64,000 nt of DNA. It comes from Brachionus plicatilis. Its lineage: Eukaryota > Rotifera > Eurotatoria > Ploima > Brachionidae. The translations under genes were made by a program, and so were the position numbers. The notes below the pieces were generated by a model that did not search any database, was not told where the DNA came from, and saw only the letters and a program-made list of their open reading frames with translations. The stretch covers positions 221,092 to 285,091 of the forward strand of contig QEOQ01000235.1 in NCBI GenBank assembly GCA_010279815.1, given 5' to 3'. This document shows, in pieces, positions 10,661-21,594 of the stretch (positions are counted from its first letter, which is position 1; the number at the start of each line of letters is the position of its first letter).

Positions 10661-10665
10661 TTTAA

Positions 10666-12438
10666 TCAACTATTATAAAAATACCTCCTCCTTTTGGGTC
10701 TTGAATTTTCTTTATTTATCTCAGCAGCTCTTATATTTTCATCCGAAATACGTTGGTTATTCTCAATTTTTTTACTTAAATTTGTTCCCTCTACGTTGGG
10801 CTGTTCATTGTTATAATCTATTTCGTTTTCTGAATCGTGATTACTATTAAGTGTGGTTAATTCATCGTGAATTGTAACTTCTGATGAATAATTTGCTGGA
10901 AGTTCTAAAAAATTAAATATTAGCTCAATATTTATCTTCAATAAATTTTACCATTTAGTGATTCTTTGAAATCAAGGATGTTGACAGATATCATTTTGAA
11001 TACATCAATAAAATTTAAGTTGGCTTCAAGAATCTCTAGACTTATTTTTTTAAATTTGAAGCTTTTTCTATTATTCGGTGCTAAGTGTGTTTCTACTTGT
11101 CCTAAATTTAATTTTTCTAATTCTAAGCAAGCGTCGTGAAACTCAGTAATTGTTTTTCTCGTTTTATGGCATAAATCTGTTGCTTTTACTATTTTTCCCG
11201 GGAAGCACAAAATTTTATTGAAAATATAAAGCATAGATCTACTGAAACTATTTTTCCCCAAATTTTTTTTTATTTTCAAATTATCAAGGTAATTAGTGAT
11301 TGACTGATAAAATTCAATTTCTAATTCAATATCATATTTAGCTAAAACCATGCGGTTTTTATTAAAATATATTAATAATTCATGAGCCTGTAAAACTGTC
11401 TTAGACGAGATTATAGTAATGTCAACAACTTTATTTTTCAAAACAGAGTCAATATTTTCAATAAATTCGTTTGTTAAATCTCTTTTGTTACACAAAAGAG
11501 ATTTAAATTTGGTTATTTTCTAAAAACATTATTGACTCTTGAAAAACAAAAGAGAATTCAAAAGGGGCTTTGGGGCACACATTAAAAATCGCTGAAATAG
11601 ACCATCGTCAAAATTATCAATTTCGTCTTTAATAAGTCTTATAAAAGAACAGGGATGTCCAAGCATACAAATATTAAGTTTTGGATTTTTTAATCGTGTT
11701 CTTCCACCTTTTAAATCTCTATTAATTGAGTTTCCATTGAAAATTTGCAAAAATATTGAACGATCATAGCTCGTTCCACAATTATTGTAGCGTCCCAAAG
11801 CTCCAATAAATGAACTACTCTGATCATAAAGTGACAAGATTTGTCCAAAATTTTTTAAAAGTTCAATAATTGCTTCAACAGTTGCTCCTAATTTTGAAGT
11901 ATTAAATAAGAACTATAAAAGAAAATTTATTACCATTAGCAAGCATGGACTTTGCTTCGTCAATACCAAGTTTGTGTTCTATTTCTTCTGCAACTTGGGA
12001 AAAAATTCTCATAGCAGGACTTTTACCAGTTGAAGCATTTGCTAAAAGTGCTGTATAAACAATAAAGGATTCTGAATGAGATAATGTCATTCTTATCCTT
12101 GATTTATTCATAAAATGAGAAACTGTAGATATTAAAGGGGCAACAATAAATTCTAGTGAAACTCCAGATTCAAAACTTTTTAAAAAAAAAATATAAATAA
12201 TATAAAAATATACCTTTTTTATATTTACCTTATATTTGATAATATTTCAGCTACGGTTTCATCAAAAACACCATGCAATGAAATACTATTTGCAATCTCT
12301 GTAATTTCATTCATATCACCGCAAGAAAGCATATTTCTAATAATTTTCTTCGTAAGCTTAATTTTTATTTTGAACTATAATCAGCAAAGAATTTTATACC
12401 TGTTTAAAATTTTTATGAGTGCAGAATTTTAATTTATT
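10666..12438 (-). pseudogene. DUF3987-like P-loop protein gene, intron-containing, with two in-frame stops
   Basis: Five exons with GT-AG borders join in phase: about 12438-12400, 12356-12229, 12175-11934, 11887-10952 and 10904-10666. The P-loop region reads LLANASTGKSPAM, with the first Gly of the Walker A motif replaced by Ala. It is followed by LYDQSSSFIGALGRY (Walker B-like Asp), NPKLNICMLGHP and FDDGLFQRFLMCAPKP. This is the layout of DUF3987 helicase/primase-like proteins of phages and mobile DNA. Exon 4 then shows TAA and TAG three codons apart (about 11527 and 11518) with the same frame open on both sides, and no in-phase intron can remove them. The C-terminus is acidic and ends PKRRRYFYNS. 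The 5' end is not found; the exon at 12.4 kb has no upstream partner. It is either a young pseudogene or one with readthrough. Confidence 0.65.
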
Positions 12439-12565
12439 CTAATTTTAAGGACATGGAAAATGAAAATGATAGGTGATTATTTTTTTATTCTATCTGTAAG
12501 CGTTGTTTATTAAATAAAACAAATTAATTTATTTTTCGTTAAATAAAAAATAACATATTGTAAAG

Positions 12566-12811
12566 ATGAATCCAGAAACAATATTTGAAATTTATTTAGC
12601 TTTGGACGAAATAATAGAAGATGCTATAAACAGACTTGGAGATTTAATTATCGAAAATTATTTCCAGTTTTTCATTAGAGAAGAAGCATTATATTTGACA
12701 AAAATTTTCATTAGTCTTGAGAGTGAAAACGGCAAAAATTCAATCAATGATGAAGAATTTGAAAACTTTTTATTTTTTAATTGGGAGAAATGTAATTGTT
12801 CAAAATTTTAA
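12566..12811 (+). CDS. small acidic protein of 81 residues, unknown
   Basis: An ATG frame with clearly protein-like composition begins MNPETIFEIYLALDEIIED. It is helix-prone, acidic and amphipathic, with no signal peptide or membrane segment, and ends WEKCNCSKF. It is divergently oriented to the DUF3987-like gene and starts about 130 bp from that gene's 5'-most exon, so the two could share a promoter region or belong to one mobile unit. An AATAAA lies about 15 bases after the stop (near 12824). I do not recognise the family. Confidence 0.4.
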   Translation: MNPETIFEIYLALDEIIEDAINRLGDLIIENYFQFFIREEALYLTKIFISLESENGKNSINDEEFENFLFFNWEKCNCSKF

Positions 12812-12929
12812 AATAATTTTTTCAATAAAAATATTTTAAATAATTTTTTTCTTTAAATTTTGACAATTTTTAAAATCAAATAATATAAAAAGACAATAGA
12901 TATCCCAAATCTCATTAAACTCAAGAAAC

Positions 12930-12990
12930 TAAGCAAAACTGAACAAACTGAACAAACTGAGCAAATTGAACAAAATGATTTAAACAAGAT
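12930..12990. repeat. degenerate minisatellite-like stretch at gag boundary
   Basis: Consecutive AACTGAACAAACTGAACAAA-type units, ending GAACAAAATGATTTAAAC, are the reverse-complement type of the 18 bp minisatellite at 8.15-8.58 kb. Only three or four degenerate units are present, immediately left of the gag remnant. Confidence 0.6.
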
Positions 12991-13006
12991 ATTCAATTAA
13001 ATGAAA

Positions 13007-13279
13007 TCATTTAAAAAAAAAGCAAAATTCAGTTTGTCGGATTTTATTCAGATCGTCAATACATAGATGTTCTATATCGATCTCGTACATCCGTAGTTCG
13101 TTTGTCCGCCAAGTTAAACTCGGTGCTGGATCCTTAAAGTTTTTTCGAGTTTTTCTTGACAAGATCCACAAGTTAGTAAATAAATCACGAAAATCCTCAC
13201 CAGGTACCTGTTTTCGATTAAAGAATTCCGCTATCGCGTCTAATTGGGAAGACGGCTGCTGTCCAAACATTTTGACCAT
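13007..13279 (-). pseudogene. retrotransposon gag fragment
   Basis: A minus-strand frame containing MVKMFGQQPSSQLDAIAEFF, then RKQVPGEDFRDLFTNLWILS, has the character of the capsid region of a Ty3/gypsy-type Gag (the QxP.E....Y/F..L motif). It breaks off at the minisatellite-like stretch and has no zinc knuckle. It probably belongs to the same element as the pol remnant at 6.5-8.0 kb, since both are on the minus strand and in gag-then-pol order. Gag assignment is by resemblance only. Confidence 0.55.
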
Positions 13280-14030
13280 CTGTTTTTTGAGTCGAACATA
13301 TCCACATGGCCTTTGATGACTCAGAACTCGAACTTACTCAGACAATCGTAGCCCAAAAAGGCTATTGTTTTCAACGAATAACTTGAATCGAATCACTACG
13401 TGCGAATATCTTGCTTCAGTGTAAAAATTTTCGGCTTAAATGACCATTCTTTAGACGCTTCGATTCTTTTGTTGTTTGAACCGCAATTGTTTTTTGTTCT
13501 TCTCTCTTCCGTGTGTATTCTTTTGTACCTCCTTCTGACTCTTTGAATAGATGAATATAAGAATTATGAATTTGAATGTTGAATTAATTTAATTTGAATT
13601 ATTAAAATTATTAATTGTTTTTGCAAAATAAATTAGATATCAATCATTTGATGCTAATTTTATAATGAAGCATTATTAGAAATAACATGTTAAGTAATGC
13701 TTTGTATTTATTTATAAAAAATTATCAAATCATGTGATTAATTAGAGTTTAAAATTTAAAATGATCGTTTTGATCCTAAAATTTTATCTGAAACTTCATT
13801 TTGACTTATATCGGGATCTCACTTCTCACATATTCTTCTTGAAGTCTTTCGATGAGGCTTCGATATTCGACAAACAGCCTTCACTGCACTTTGAAGAGAA
13901 AAAAAATATAAAATTCTTAAAAAAACTATTTATTTTTAAAAACACTAAAGGGAATTGTATTATTAAAAATTAAAAACTATATTTTAAAAATTTAATGAAA
14001 CATTGTCCAAGTTCATTTCAAAGCCCTAAA
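13280..14030. other. retroelement 5' flank and spacer
   Basis: Positions 13280-13560 have a higher GC content than the surroundings and probably hold the leader of the gag-bearing element. I see no LTR pair or primer-binding site. The remaining part is AT-rich. A 70-codon plus-strand frame at 13761-13973 has no recognisable features and is probably chance. An ATTAAA on the minus strand (13991-13996) could be the poly(A) signal of the acyltransferase gene. Confidence 0.4.
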
Positions 14031-14034
14031 AAAA

Positions 14035-17000
14035 TCATTTAAATAACATTTTTTGTAGACCTATAAAAGGTGCTTCTACAAAGAGACTCAAAAAAACTGC
14101 CATAAAATAAGATCCAAGCAAATTTCCAACAAAGTAATAAATCTAAAAACAAAATAAATAAAACAATTAATAACTTTTATAAAATGTTTACTAAAGTTAT
14201 GTCTTGCAAATGAAACAATCTTCTTTGAGTCATGAAAAAATAAAACATGAATGTTTGATGACATAAAAATGCTGAATAGCTGAGTCTAGATAGCGGCACA
14301 AATACTTTCCATGAAAAAAACTTGGCTAAAAATCCACCATTTCTGGTCTCGCAAGCATAAATCACATATCCAACCGCCAAAGACCACAAAATTTTGGATA
14401 AACTTTGATAAATAATGTGATCAATTCGATTGAAATAAAATGCTGGATACAGTCTTAAGTCACTATAAATTATAAAGACACACAGACCCATCATATTTTG
14501 AGCTAAATTCCAGTTGAAAAAATTGAATATCTGAAAAATTAAAATTTATTCATTTCCATAAAAGAAATATTCAACATACTGTTTTGATTTTTGCATTGTA
14601 GCCTGGTTTTCTGTGATGAAACAAAATATAACCAACTAGAATTCCAACGAGGAATGGTGCTGATCTTGTCCAAGGTTTTATATACACCCATTTGTAAAAG
14701 TATTCTGAATTTTCACTTAAATTAAAAAAAAATATAAAAAATATCAAAACTTTCTCAGATGACTTACCCAAGTATTCCGAGCTCTGAGCCTGGATGATAA
14801 TACAAGCTCAAAAAAGTCGATATTATGTTCACAAATATAAGTACCACAAGAATTGAGATTCCAGCCAAAAATTTACTTTAAAAAAAATTAATTCTTTTTT
14901 TTTAATAAACAGTTTGAATATAAAAGTTTCAAATTCCTGTATTTTTATTCTTTGAATATTTTTATTCAGAAATTTAGCCTAGTATTTTAATGGACTTTTT
15001 ACTAATTTATTTATGATATAACATGATTACTCATGTCTCATAATCATTATTTTTTCAAAATTAGAATTATTGAAACCTTGGAACATATTTGAGGCATTAT
15101 TTTAAAAAATATTTTCAATATTGTTTTTGAAAGATTATTTTAGAACTTTTAAACCATATTTCAAAAAAAAAACTACCATCTGAATATATTAAAAAATTTT
15201 ATTGAATTATCTTTACAGAATTTATTAGTAAAAACAGTAAAAAAATTATGACCCCCTCTAGATTTTTTTGATTTAATTTTAGCAGGACTTGTAAAATTTA
15301 TCTCGTGTATTGTATCAGCTAATACAAACAATTTTTTGAAAACAATTTTTAGACCCATAGGAAAAAAGTTATTTCATTATAAGATTTTGTTTTTGTTCTT
15401 TGTTCTAAAATTCATAATGCCAATATATCTAGCTATTGATAATAAAATTTTGTAAAATTAATTTTTTTATCTAGTTTTAATTATTCCTATTCCAGACACA
15501 ATTTTTTCAATTTTTTGAAAAAATTTCAAAACAAAAGTCTAAGAAAACATTTTTTAAGTTTGACTCATTTAAGCTTGAGATTATTATCTGAGAACATTTA
15601 GATCATATTTTTAAAAAATTTATTTAATTTTTTATTGTATTACCAAAAAAACATTAAGAATTTTTAGATCAAAATGAAACAGTTTATGGGTGTAAGATGA
15701 ATCTTGGCGCGAATTTTAAATTAAAAAAATGATTTTATCCATTCTGTTTCTATCTAAAAACTTGAAAGGAAAAAGAGGCTATTCAAGGTAATTAATTAGT
15801 AATAAAAAAATGAATAAAAAATAAAGATTAATAAAATTTGAATTTAAAGTGGTGAATTTTGATATGGATATTTAAATAAACTTCACTATAATAAAAAAAA
15901 CACATCGAAAAGCCTCAAGCATACTCAAAATGTAGAGTATAAATTTAAACTCAAAAAAATTATATTTTTTTTAAATTTATTAAAATAGATGCTTCTTAAA
16001 TTAGACTTTAGTTTATTAAATTAGATTTTATTTATTTTTATATCTATGTTTTTATTAAAATTAGCTGTGAGGAAAATTAAAAGCTATTGAGCAACATAAA
16101 AAAGATTGATAAATTTGATATTTTTCAATCTTTTAAAATTAAGAAAAAAATACAAACATCATTTAGATTTTTTAAAAAATAACTCAAAAATTTTCAAAAT
16201 ATATTATTTAATAATCTTTTAATCAATATAAAATATAAAAAATGTAATTCTTTTATCTTTTTTATTAATAATTTTTCAAGTCGCTGTTTATTTGGTATCA
16301 TTATTAAATATTTGGCTAGTTATTTTATTTTTTTAAAGGGTTTTTTTAAAATTTGATAAAGGCATTTTTCTGAAATTTTTTCATTTTAAAAATCTAAAAA
16401 ATTTTGGCATTGTGAATTTTGGTACAACAAACAAAAACAAAATATTGAAAATGCCAAAGCTTAAGTTCTGACGTACCAAAAAATGTTCTGTAAATTGTAG
16501 TAACTGATACATCCTTTGTACCAACAATTTACTGATTCTGCAAAACTCTGCAATAAATCTGCAAAACTCAGAAAATTGTAACTTTGGGATATTAAATTAT
16601 ATTAAAACTTTAAGTGGTGGTACAGAGGATTTATTAGTTTCTAAAATTTGCAGAACGTGTTTTGGTACGTCAGAACTTAAGCTTTGGAAATTTTAATATT
16701 TTGTTTTTATTTTTTGTACCAAAATTCACAATGCCAAAAATTTTAAATTAGCATTAAAATAAAAATTTGTGGTTATCTATCTAAAATCATTAATAGATAT
16801 GTTAAATTTTGCCTAGATTCAATGAAAATAGGTAACTTAAAAAAAAATTTTCTTACTCTAATACAAATGGAATTAAAATTAGCGGAGCAAGTAGGTGAAA
16901 TTGCATATCGTTTGCCAAGTACCAACTAATACCAAAGCACTATAAAAAAAAGATTTATAAAAAATTAAAATATTAAAATATCTAAAAGTCTACAGTTTCA

Positions 17001-18468
17001 TTTTCTTCCTGAAAATTGTTTATGTAAAGAAGATTTTTCCAGAATCCAGTTCTGCAAATGGGTAATTCGAAGCCATTATTTGGATACATGGGACCAGATC
17101 CGAGATATTTGGTAAGAAAAATGCTAAAAAATAGCATGAAATAGTAGGCTGGAGACAGTCTTAGAATTCTGTTTATCAAGTATTTTGTCATGAATTTAAA
17201 AGTGAGTTTAAAATTTGGCGCTGATGACATTTTGATGAATAGGTACCCGGTAAGAACACCACTAATCAAAAAAAATGAGTCGACAGAAAAAAATGCATTT
17301 GACACTATTGTAAATGAGAATCTCTGAATGAAATTCAGTGCTTCCAATGGGTTGTCTGAATAGAATACAATGAAAGCATATGAATGACCAAGTATGACCC
17401 AACCAAGGGTGATAACTCTAATTCCGTGAAGACTAGAAAGCTGAGAATCATCACTATCGACCAGGAAAATTTTTTTAAAATTTGATAGAAGCGATAAAGC
17501 CGATATAAGTTGGTCTTTCAAAGGCTTCGATGGTACCACATTGTTAATTATGGTGTCCGTGTCTAACAAATTTGTAGATACTGAGTCCTCATTTATTTGA
17601 ATGTACAATGTGGTCGGATTTTGAGAATAGGGATTTTTAAAATAAGTTTTAACCAAATCGAAAATAGTTGCCACAAAAATAATTCCAACTAAAATCAAAG
17701 TCAGCCAACTTAAAATAAAATAAAGAATTTAAAAAAAAAAAAAAAATTTTATTATCACATTATTATCCAAGCTGGGGTGTCTAGAACACTATCTGTTTGA
17801 CAAACAATATCTTTTTCGACAAAAGTTTGATTATTTTTATCAATTTTTTCAAACACTAAAAAGAAATTATTTTTTTTTTCAAACAAAAATTCAAGTTAAT
17901 TTCTTACTGAAATTTAAAATTTCGGCAATGTCCTTGCTGGAGCATGTCATGGGCGAACAAAATCCATATTTCAGGTTAAAGCTTGTTTTAGAGGGAGTAG
18001 GAACTGCTGGACTTTTCGAAATGGTGCAATATTTCGGATGCCAGCCAACTGTTGTGTTTTCGGACTCGATGCATTCAGCAAAGTCACCCAGCCAGTTTAC
18101 AGCACCCTTTAGAATACCAGTGGGTGGTTTAGCAAGACTGTCAATTGCTTTAGGAAGAAAATTAGTTTAATTTTGGAGAAAAAATTACCATTACTTTTAA
18201 ATGACCATTCTTGCTTTTCCCAAAGTCCTTTGAAGAGTTTTTTAATATCCGTGCTGCATGGATCGGACAAGGTGATTTTATTCAATTCAAAATTGTTTAA
18301 ATCAGAAGAGAATAATTTGGCTTTAAGATACAAAGCCTCCAAATGAGATAAGCTTGTTTTGTTGATGTCATCTATGAAGGACGGTAGGTTGGTCAGGCTA
18401 TACGGAAATTGAGCCCTGGTCAGACCAAGAATGCAGACGAAAATGAGTAAACAAAAAAAATTCTTCAT
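14035..18468 (-). CDS. nose resistant to fluoxetine (NRF-6)-like acyltransferase, complete, 9 exons
   Basis: Nine exons join with consistent phases to 701 codons plus stop: 18468-18189, 18147-17908, 17855-17759, 17708-16994, 16939-16857, 14875-14768, 14715-14580, 14530-14192 and 14142-14035. The protein starts with a signal peptide (MKNFFCLLIFVCILGLTRAQ). A luminal Cys-containing NRF domain follows (GWHPKYCT, YGFCSPMTCSSKDI). The first membrane segment is near residue 207, and the acyltransferase-3 hallmark LHGIRVITLGWVILGH is near residue 300. Later hallmarks are DSFFLISGVLTGY, CFGISWYLANDMQFHLLAPL, YIKPWTRSAPFLVGILVGY and the closing VPLSRLSYSAFLCHQ. In nematodes this family acts in lipid or yolk transport and drug uptake; the acyl substrate is not known. 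Intron 5 is 2 kb and carries a MITE; the rest are 40-60 bp. Confidence 0.93.
16402..16740. mobile_element. palindromic MITE (family C)
   Basis: The left end reads TGGCATTGTGAATTTTGG and continues through GCTTAAGTTCTGACGTACC. The right end near 16660-16738 is its near-exact inverse over about 80 bp. The interior contains ACTGATACATCCTTTGTACC. It lies in intron 5 of the acyltransferase gene. Related copies are at 22.87-23.00 and 23.69-24.09 kb, and single ends near 15.4 and 31.7 kb. Confidence 0.75.
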
Positions 18469-18479
18469 TACTCATTAAA

Positions 18480-18950
18480 AATTTTATTTCATATATATTT
18501 TATTTAAATTAACAATAGAATAATTTTTTTTATTATAATTTAGATTTCTGCATGCAATACCAAAGTCTATTTTTTTCTTTCCATTAACCATTCACATTTT
18601 AAAACTTAATTTATGTCGATTTTCTGAAAATTTGAAAAAATATTCTATCAAATGAAATGTAATTAATTTTATTAATTTTGAAAAATTTTTAATTTTTCGT
18701 TTGTTCAAAATATTTAGTAAAAGCTCATCTAGCAAGTAAAGCCAGCCTATAAGCTGTTAACATTGGCGGTTTGAACAAATTTATTCGGCATCAAGTTCCA
18801 TAAATTTATGGTAAATTTTAAATGTTAGATATAAAAAATACATAAGAAAAAATATTCATGGAATTAAAATGTAAAAAAGCACATAAAAAACAAATAAATA
18901 ACAGATAAACAAATAAATAGAAAAATCTTTTGAATAAAAATTTACTCTTA
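18480..18950. other. 5' flank of the acyltransferase gene, no feature recognised
   Basis: This AT-rich stretch lies between the divergent acyltransferase start (18468) and the SWIM pseudogene. It should hold the acyltransferase promoter, but no convincing core element can be picked out by eye in such AT-rich DNA. Confidence 0.4.
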
Positions 18951-18954
18951 TATT

Positions 18955-20230
18955 ATGAATAATATAAACGCTATAGATACTTTGGACCTTGATGTTGAAT
19001 TAAATTCAGAATCAAGCCTTTCAGTTCTTATTGTTAAAAATCCGCTCCATCAACAGTAACATGATCACACGGAAGACGATGCAGACGATATAGAACCACC
19101 GATTCAGAAAAGAAATAAAAGAACACAGTTTATTTATGAATTTTACAGAAAGGTAAATGATCTCGAAGAAGCTTTCAAACTAATCGAAAATTATGAATTT
19201 GAAGAATGCAAGTGGGCTAGTGCAAACTCTTATATAAACAAACTTGGTCTCAAAATTAGATATTATTATTGTTCGATGTTAGGAAGATACAAATGCCCAA
19301 AACGTCTTCAAATAGTTCCACATATAAATACAGTGAAAATATCAGCTTTCAAAATGATAACTTATTTCAAAGATACATGGCATGAATCCTAAATAAACGG
19401 CTGGTTTGACGGAAGAGCACCTGGCCATCCGGTTACAAATAATGCAATTAAATCATATAATAACCAATTAAAAGACTTATGTCAACGAAGCGAACTTTTT
19501 TTAGAAGAGTTTTTCAGAGTATGGGATGGAATATTGAACAGATGTTCAACTTAACGCTCAGAAGCTACAACTGATCCTAAAATATTCGCTCATTATCCTA
19601 ATGTTACATTAGACGATTATACTAGAACCTTTCATTGGTCATTGTACGATTTAAAAATTGAAAAGTTAAATTTAAAAGGAACGAAATTCTATTTTGTACA
19701 AAGAACTCCATGTAAACAACCATTTTTTTTACCGGCAAACACCCAAAGCTACCTTTTAAAACAACAAATGCCACACACAAATCAAGTGTTTGAAGCAACA
19801 GCTGCCACGCGAAGTTTACTGAAAAGAGGTCGAAAAAAAAGGAATCTTATACCTGAAAGTCAGAGTCTCTCAGAAAATGAACGATTAAGGGAAATCCATC
19901 AAACTGAAATTCAATTGCTAAATATTCCAGTTGTTAGAACAATGAACAGACAACTATGCGTTGATTTTCTTAAATCAATTAAAGAATACCAATGGAAAAC
20001 CTATTCCGAATTTGTAGAATCATTCCAGGAGTTAAGAGTAATTAGTCTAAATGAAAATGATTGGAAATTAAGCACTTGTCCGTCTTGGCACAAACATTAT
20101 ATGTGCAGATATTGGTGTTGCATAAAGCCAAGGATTATTCAAGTCCTTTCCAGCTGAAGCTTGTGACATTCCGTTAGGAAAATTATGAGGAGTAGGACGT
20201 CCAAAAAGCAGTCAAAAGCTTAAGTTATGA
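18955..20230 (+). pseudogene. SWIM-domain MULE/FAR1-type transposase-like pseudogene, core deleted
   Basis: An intronless plus-strand coding region starts at ATG 18955 (MNNINAIDTLDLDVEL). An N-terminal zinc/FLYWCH-like region follows (FEECKWASANSYI, then YYYCSMLGRYKCPKR). It continues directly into a segment normally found after the transposase core (WFDGRAPGHPVTNNAIKSYN). It ends in a SWIM zinc finger (STCPSWHKHYMC, with the last His region frameshifted) and a GVGRPKSSQKL tail. In-frame stops occur near 19063, 19390 and 19553, and the frame changes inside the SWIM finger near 20110. The DDE core is missing. It is a dead, internally deleted copy of a cut-and-paste element; similar pieces are at 39.0, 49.3 and 56.4 kb. 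Confidence 0.72.
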
Positions 20231-21115
20231 AATAATTGAAAATATTTTAATTGACGTTTAATCAAAATAAATGACACTATAATATTCTTTCTTACAAAAT
20301 GTATCCAATGTTGAAATAACATTGAAAAAGTGCGATGTTTAAAAAATTTTTTTTCTGTTTCAAATAAAAATATAATTTTAAGTTAATATTTGAAGCATTT
20401 TCATATTTGAAATTAAACTCTTTAGTGAAATAGAATGAGTTTAATTTTTATTTAGAAATTTGAAAAAAATATTGAAAATTCTTTGATTAACTTTTAAATA
20501 ATTTGTTTATTTGTTTCTATACTAGTACCAACCTTCAGAATAAAAACATATGAAACATAAAAATTAAAAATAAAGTTAAATAAGATAAAATATTATAAAA
20601 AATAAATAAAAAGAAAAAAAAATATAAATAATTCATTTAAATTCAAATTTACATTCAATCGTTGAAAAACTCGGTCTAGTCGGATAGGTGAACCATAGTT
20701 TATCTTTTATGCAAACAATTCGTGTACTCGGCTTTTGTGAAATATAAGTTCACCTATTTTTTTGCTCACGTATAGGTGAACCAAAATAGAATTAAGTGAT
20801 AAGATTGCAAATTGGGTGAAAAACTTTAAGCCTAACTTAAAATTGTTTTTTTTATATTAAATTGAAAATAAATATTTTATACATCGCATGTTTTCATGTT
20901 ATTTCATGCATTTTGTAATTCAAACACAAAAAATTAAAACAGTTTATTTCCAAATTATTCTTTCAAAATATTTCTATAATTTTCATTCTTTTCAATCGTG
21001 AAAATTTATGTTTAAATGTTTTTTGAGTTTTAAATGTTCAATTCTATATCTTGATGTTTGATAAAGTTAAACTGGATTTCTTCTATTATTAAATAATATT
21101 TTATTTTTAAATCTA
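20231..21115. other. AT-rich spacer with repeated GGTGAACC motifs
   Basis: Between about 20680 and 20775 the word ATAGGTGAACC occurs twice in direct orientation, with an inverted copy (GTTCACCTAT) between them. The rest of the 885 bp holds no recognisable coding or RNA feature. Confidence 0.4.
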
Positions 21116-21119
21116 GAAA

Positions 21120-21296
21120 ATGAAATTCAATTTTCTGACATACAGCGGTTCTAATAAAAAAGACTTGCGACTTCGTGCCGCTCGAAATCTTCGCTTTCTT
21201 GATCCTTTCGATCAAAATAATTTTAAGTTCACGGATGAACACCTGTTTATCTTAAGCTCCTGCATAGATTGTCGAGTTGGTTTTACTGATGATTGA
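21120..21296 (+). CDS. 58-codon ORF of unknown origin, probably a fragment
   Basis: The ATG frame begins MKFNFLTYSGSNKKDLRLRA and includes RNLRFLDPFDQNNFKF and SSCIDCRVGF. Its GC content is higher and its composition more protein-like than the surroundings. It ends just before the Tc1-like element at 21347. It may be a fragment of an unrecognised mobile gene; I cannot assign a family. Confidence 0.25.
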   Translation: MKFNFLTYSGSNKKDLRLRAARNLRFLDPFDQNNFKFTDEHLFILSSCIDCRVGFTDD

Positions 21297-21430
21297 ATTT
21301 ATTCCGCTTTTTCTCGAATTCCTTTTTAACTCGGTCCTTTTACATACTAACGGGTGTAGAATAAAAAATGGCACAAAATTAATTTTATAATATTAAAATT
21401 TTTTTATAACAAAGGCTTAAAATTTTAATC

Positions 21431-21594
21431 TCTAAGGTGACGTAAAGTAGGAAGACCAGCAGTAACATGGAGGTGAACAATCACGAAGGAGCTCAACGAA
21501 ATGGGAATGACATGGGAGAAGCAAGGGTAAAGGCAAAAGATCGAGTTGAGTGGAAATCAAAAGTAAATACCCTTTGCTCCACAAAAAGTGAATA
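21431..21594 (+). pseudogene. C-terminal tail of an RTE/craniofacial-type LINE polymerase
   Basis: The plus strand reads RKVGRPAVTWR, then TITKELNEMGMTWEKARVKA and DRVEWKSKVNTLCSTKSE. This is the typical end of RTE-clade LINE proteins (R.GRP..TWR...E....G..W.....A.DR..W......LC). A stop (TGA after TWR) and a one-base frame change interrupt it. Only the last 50 or so codons remain, nested inside the Tc1-like element. Confidence 0.7.
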
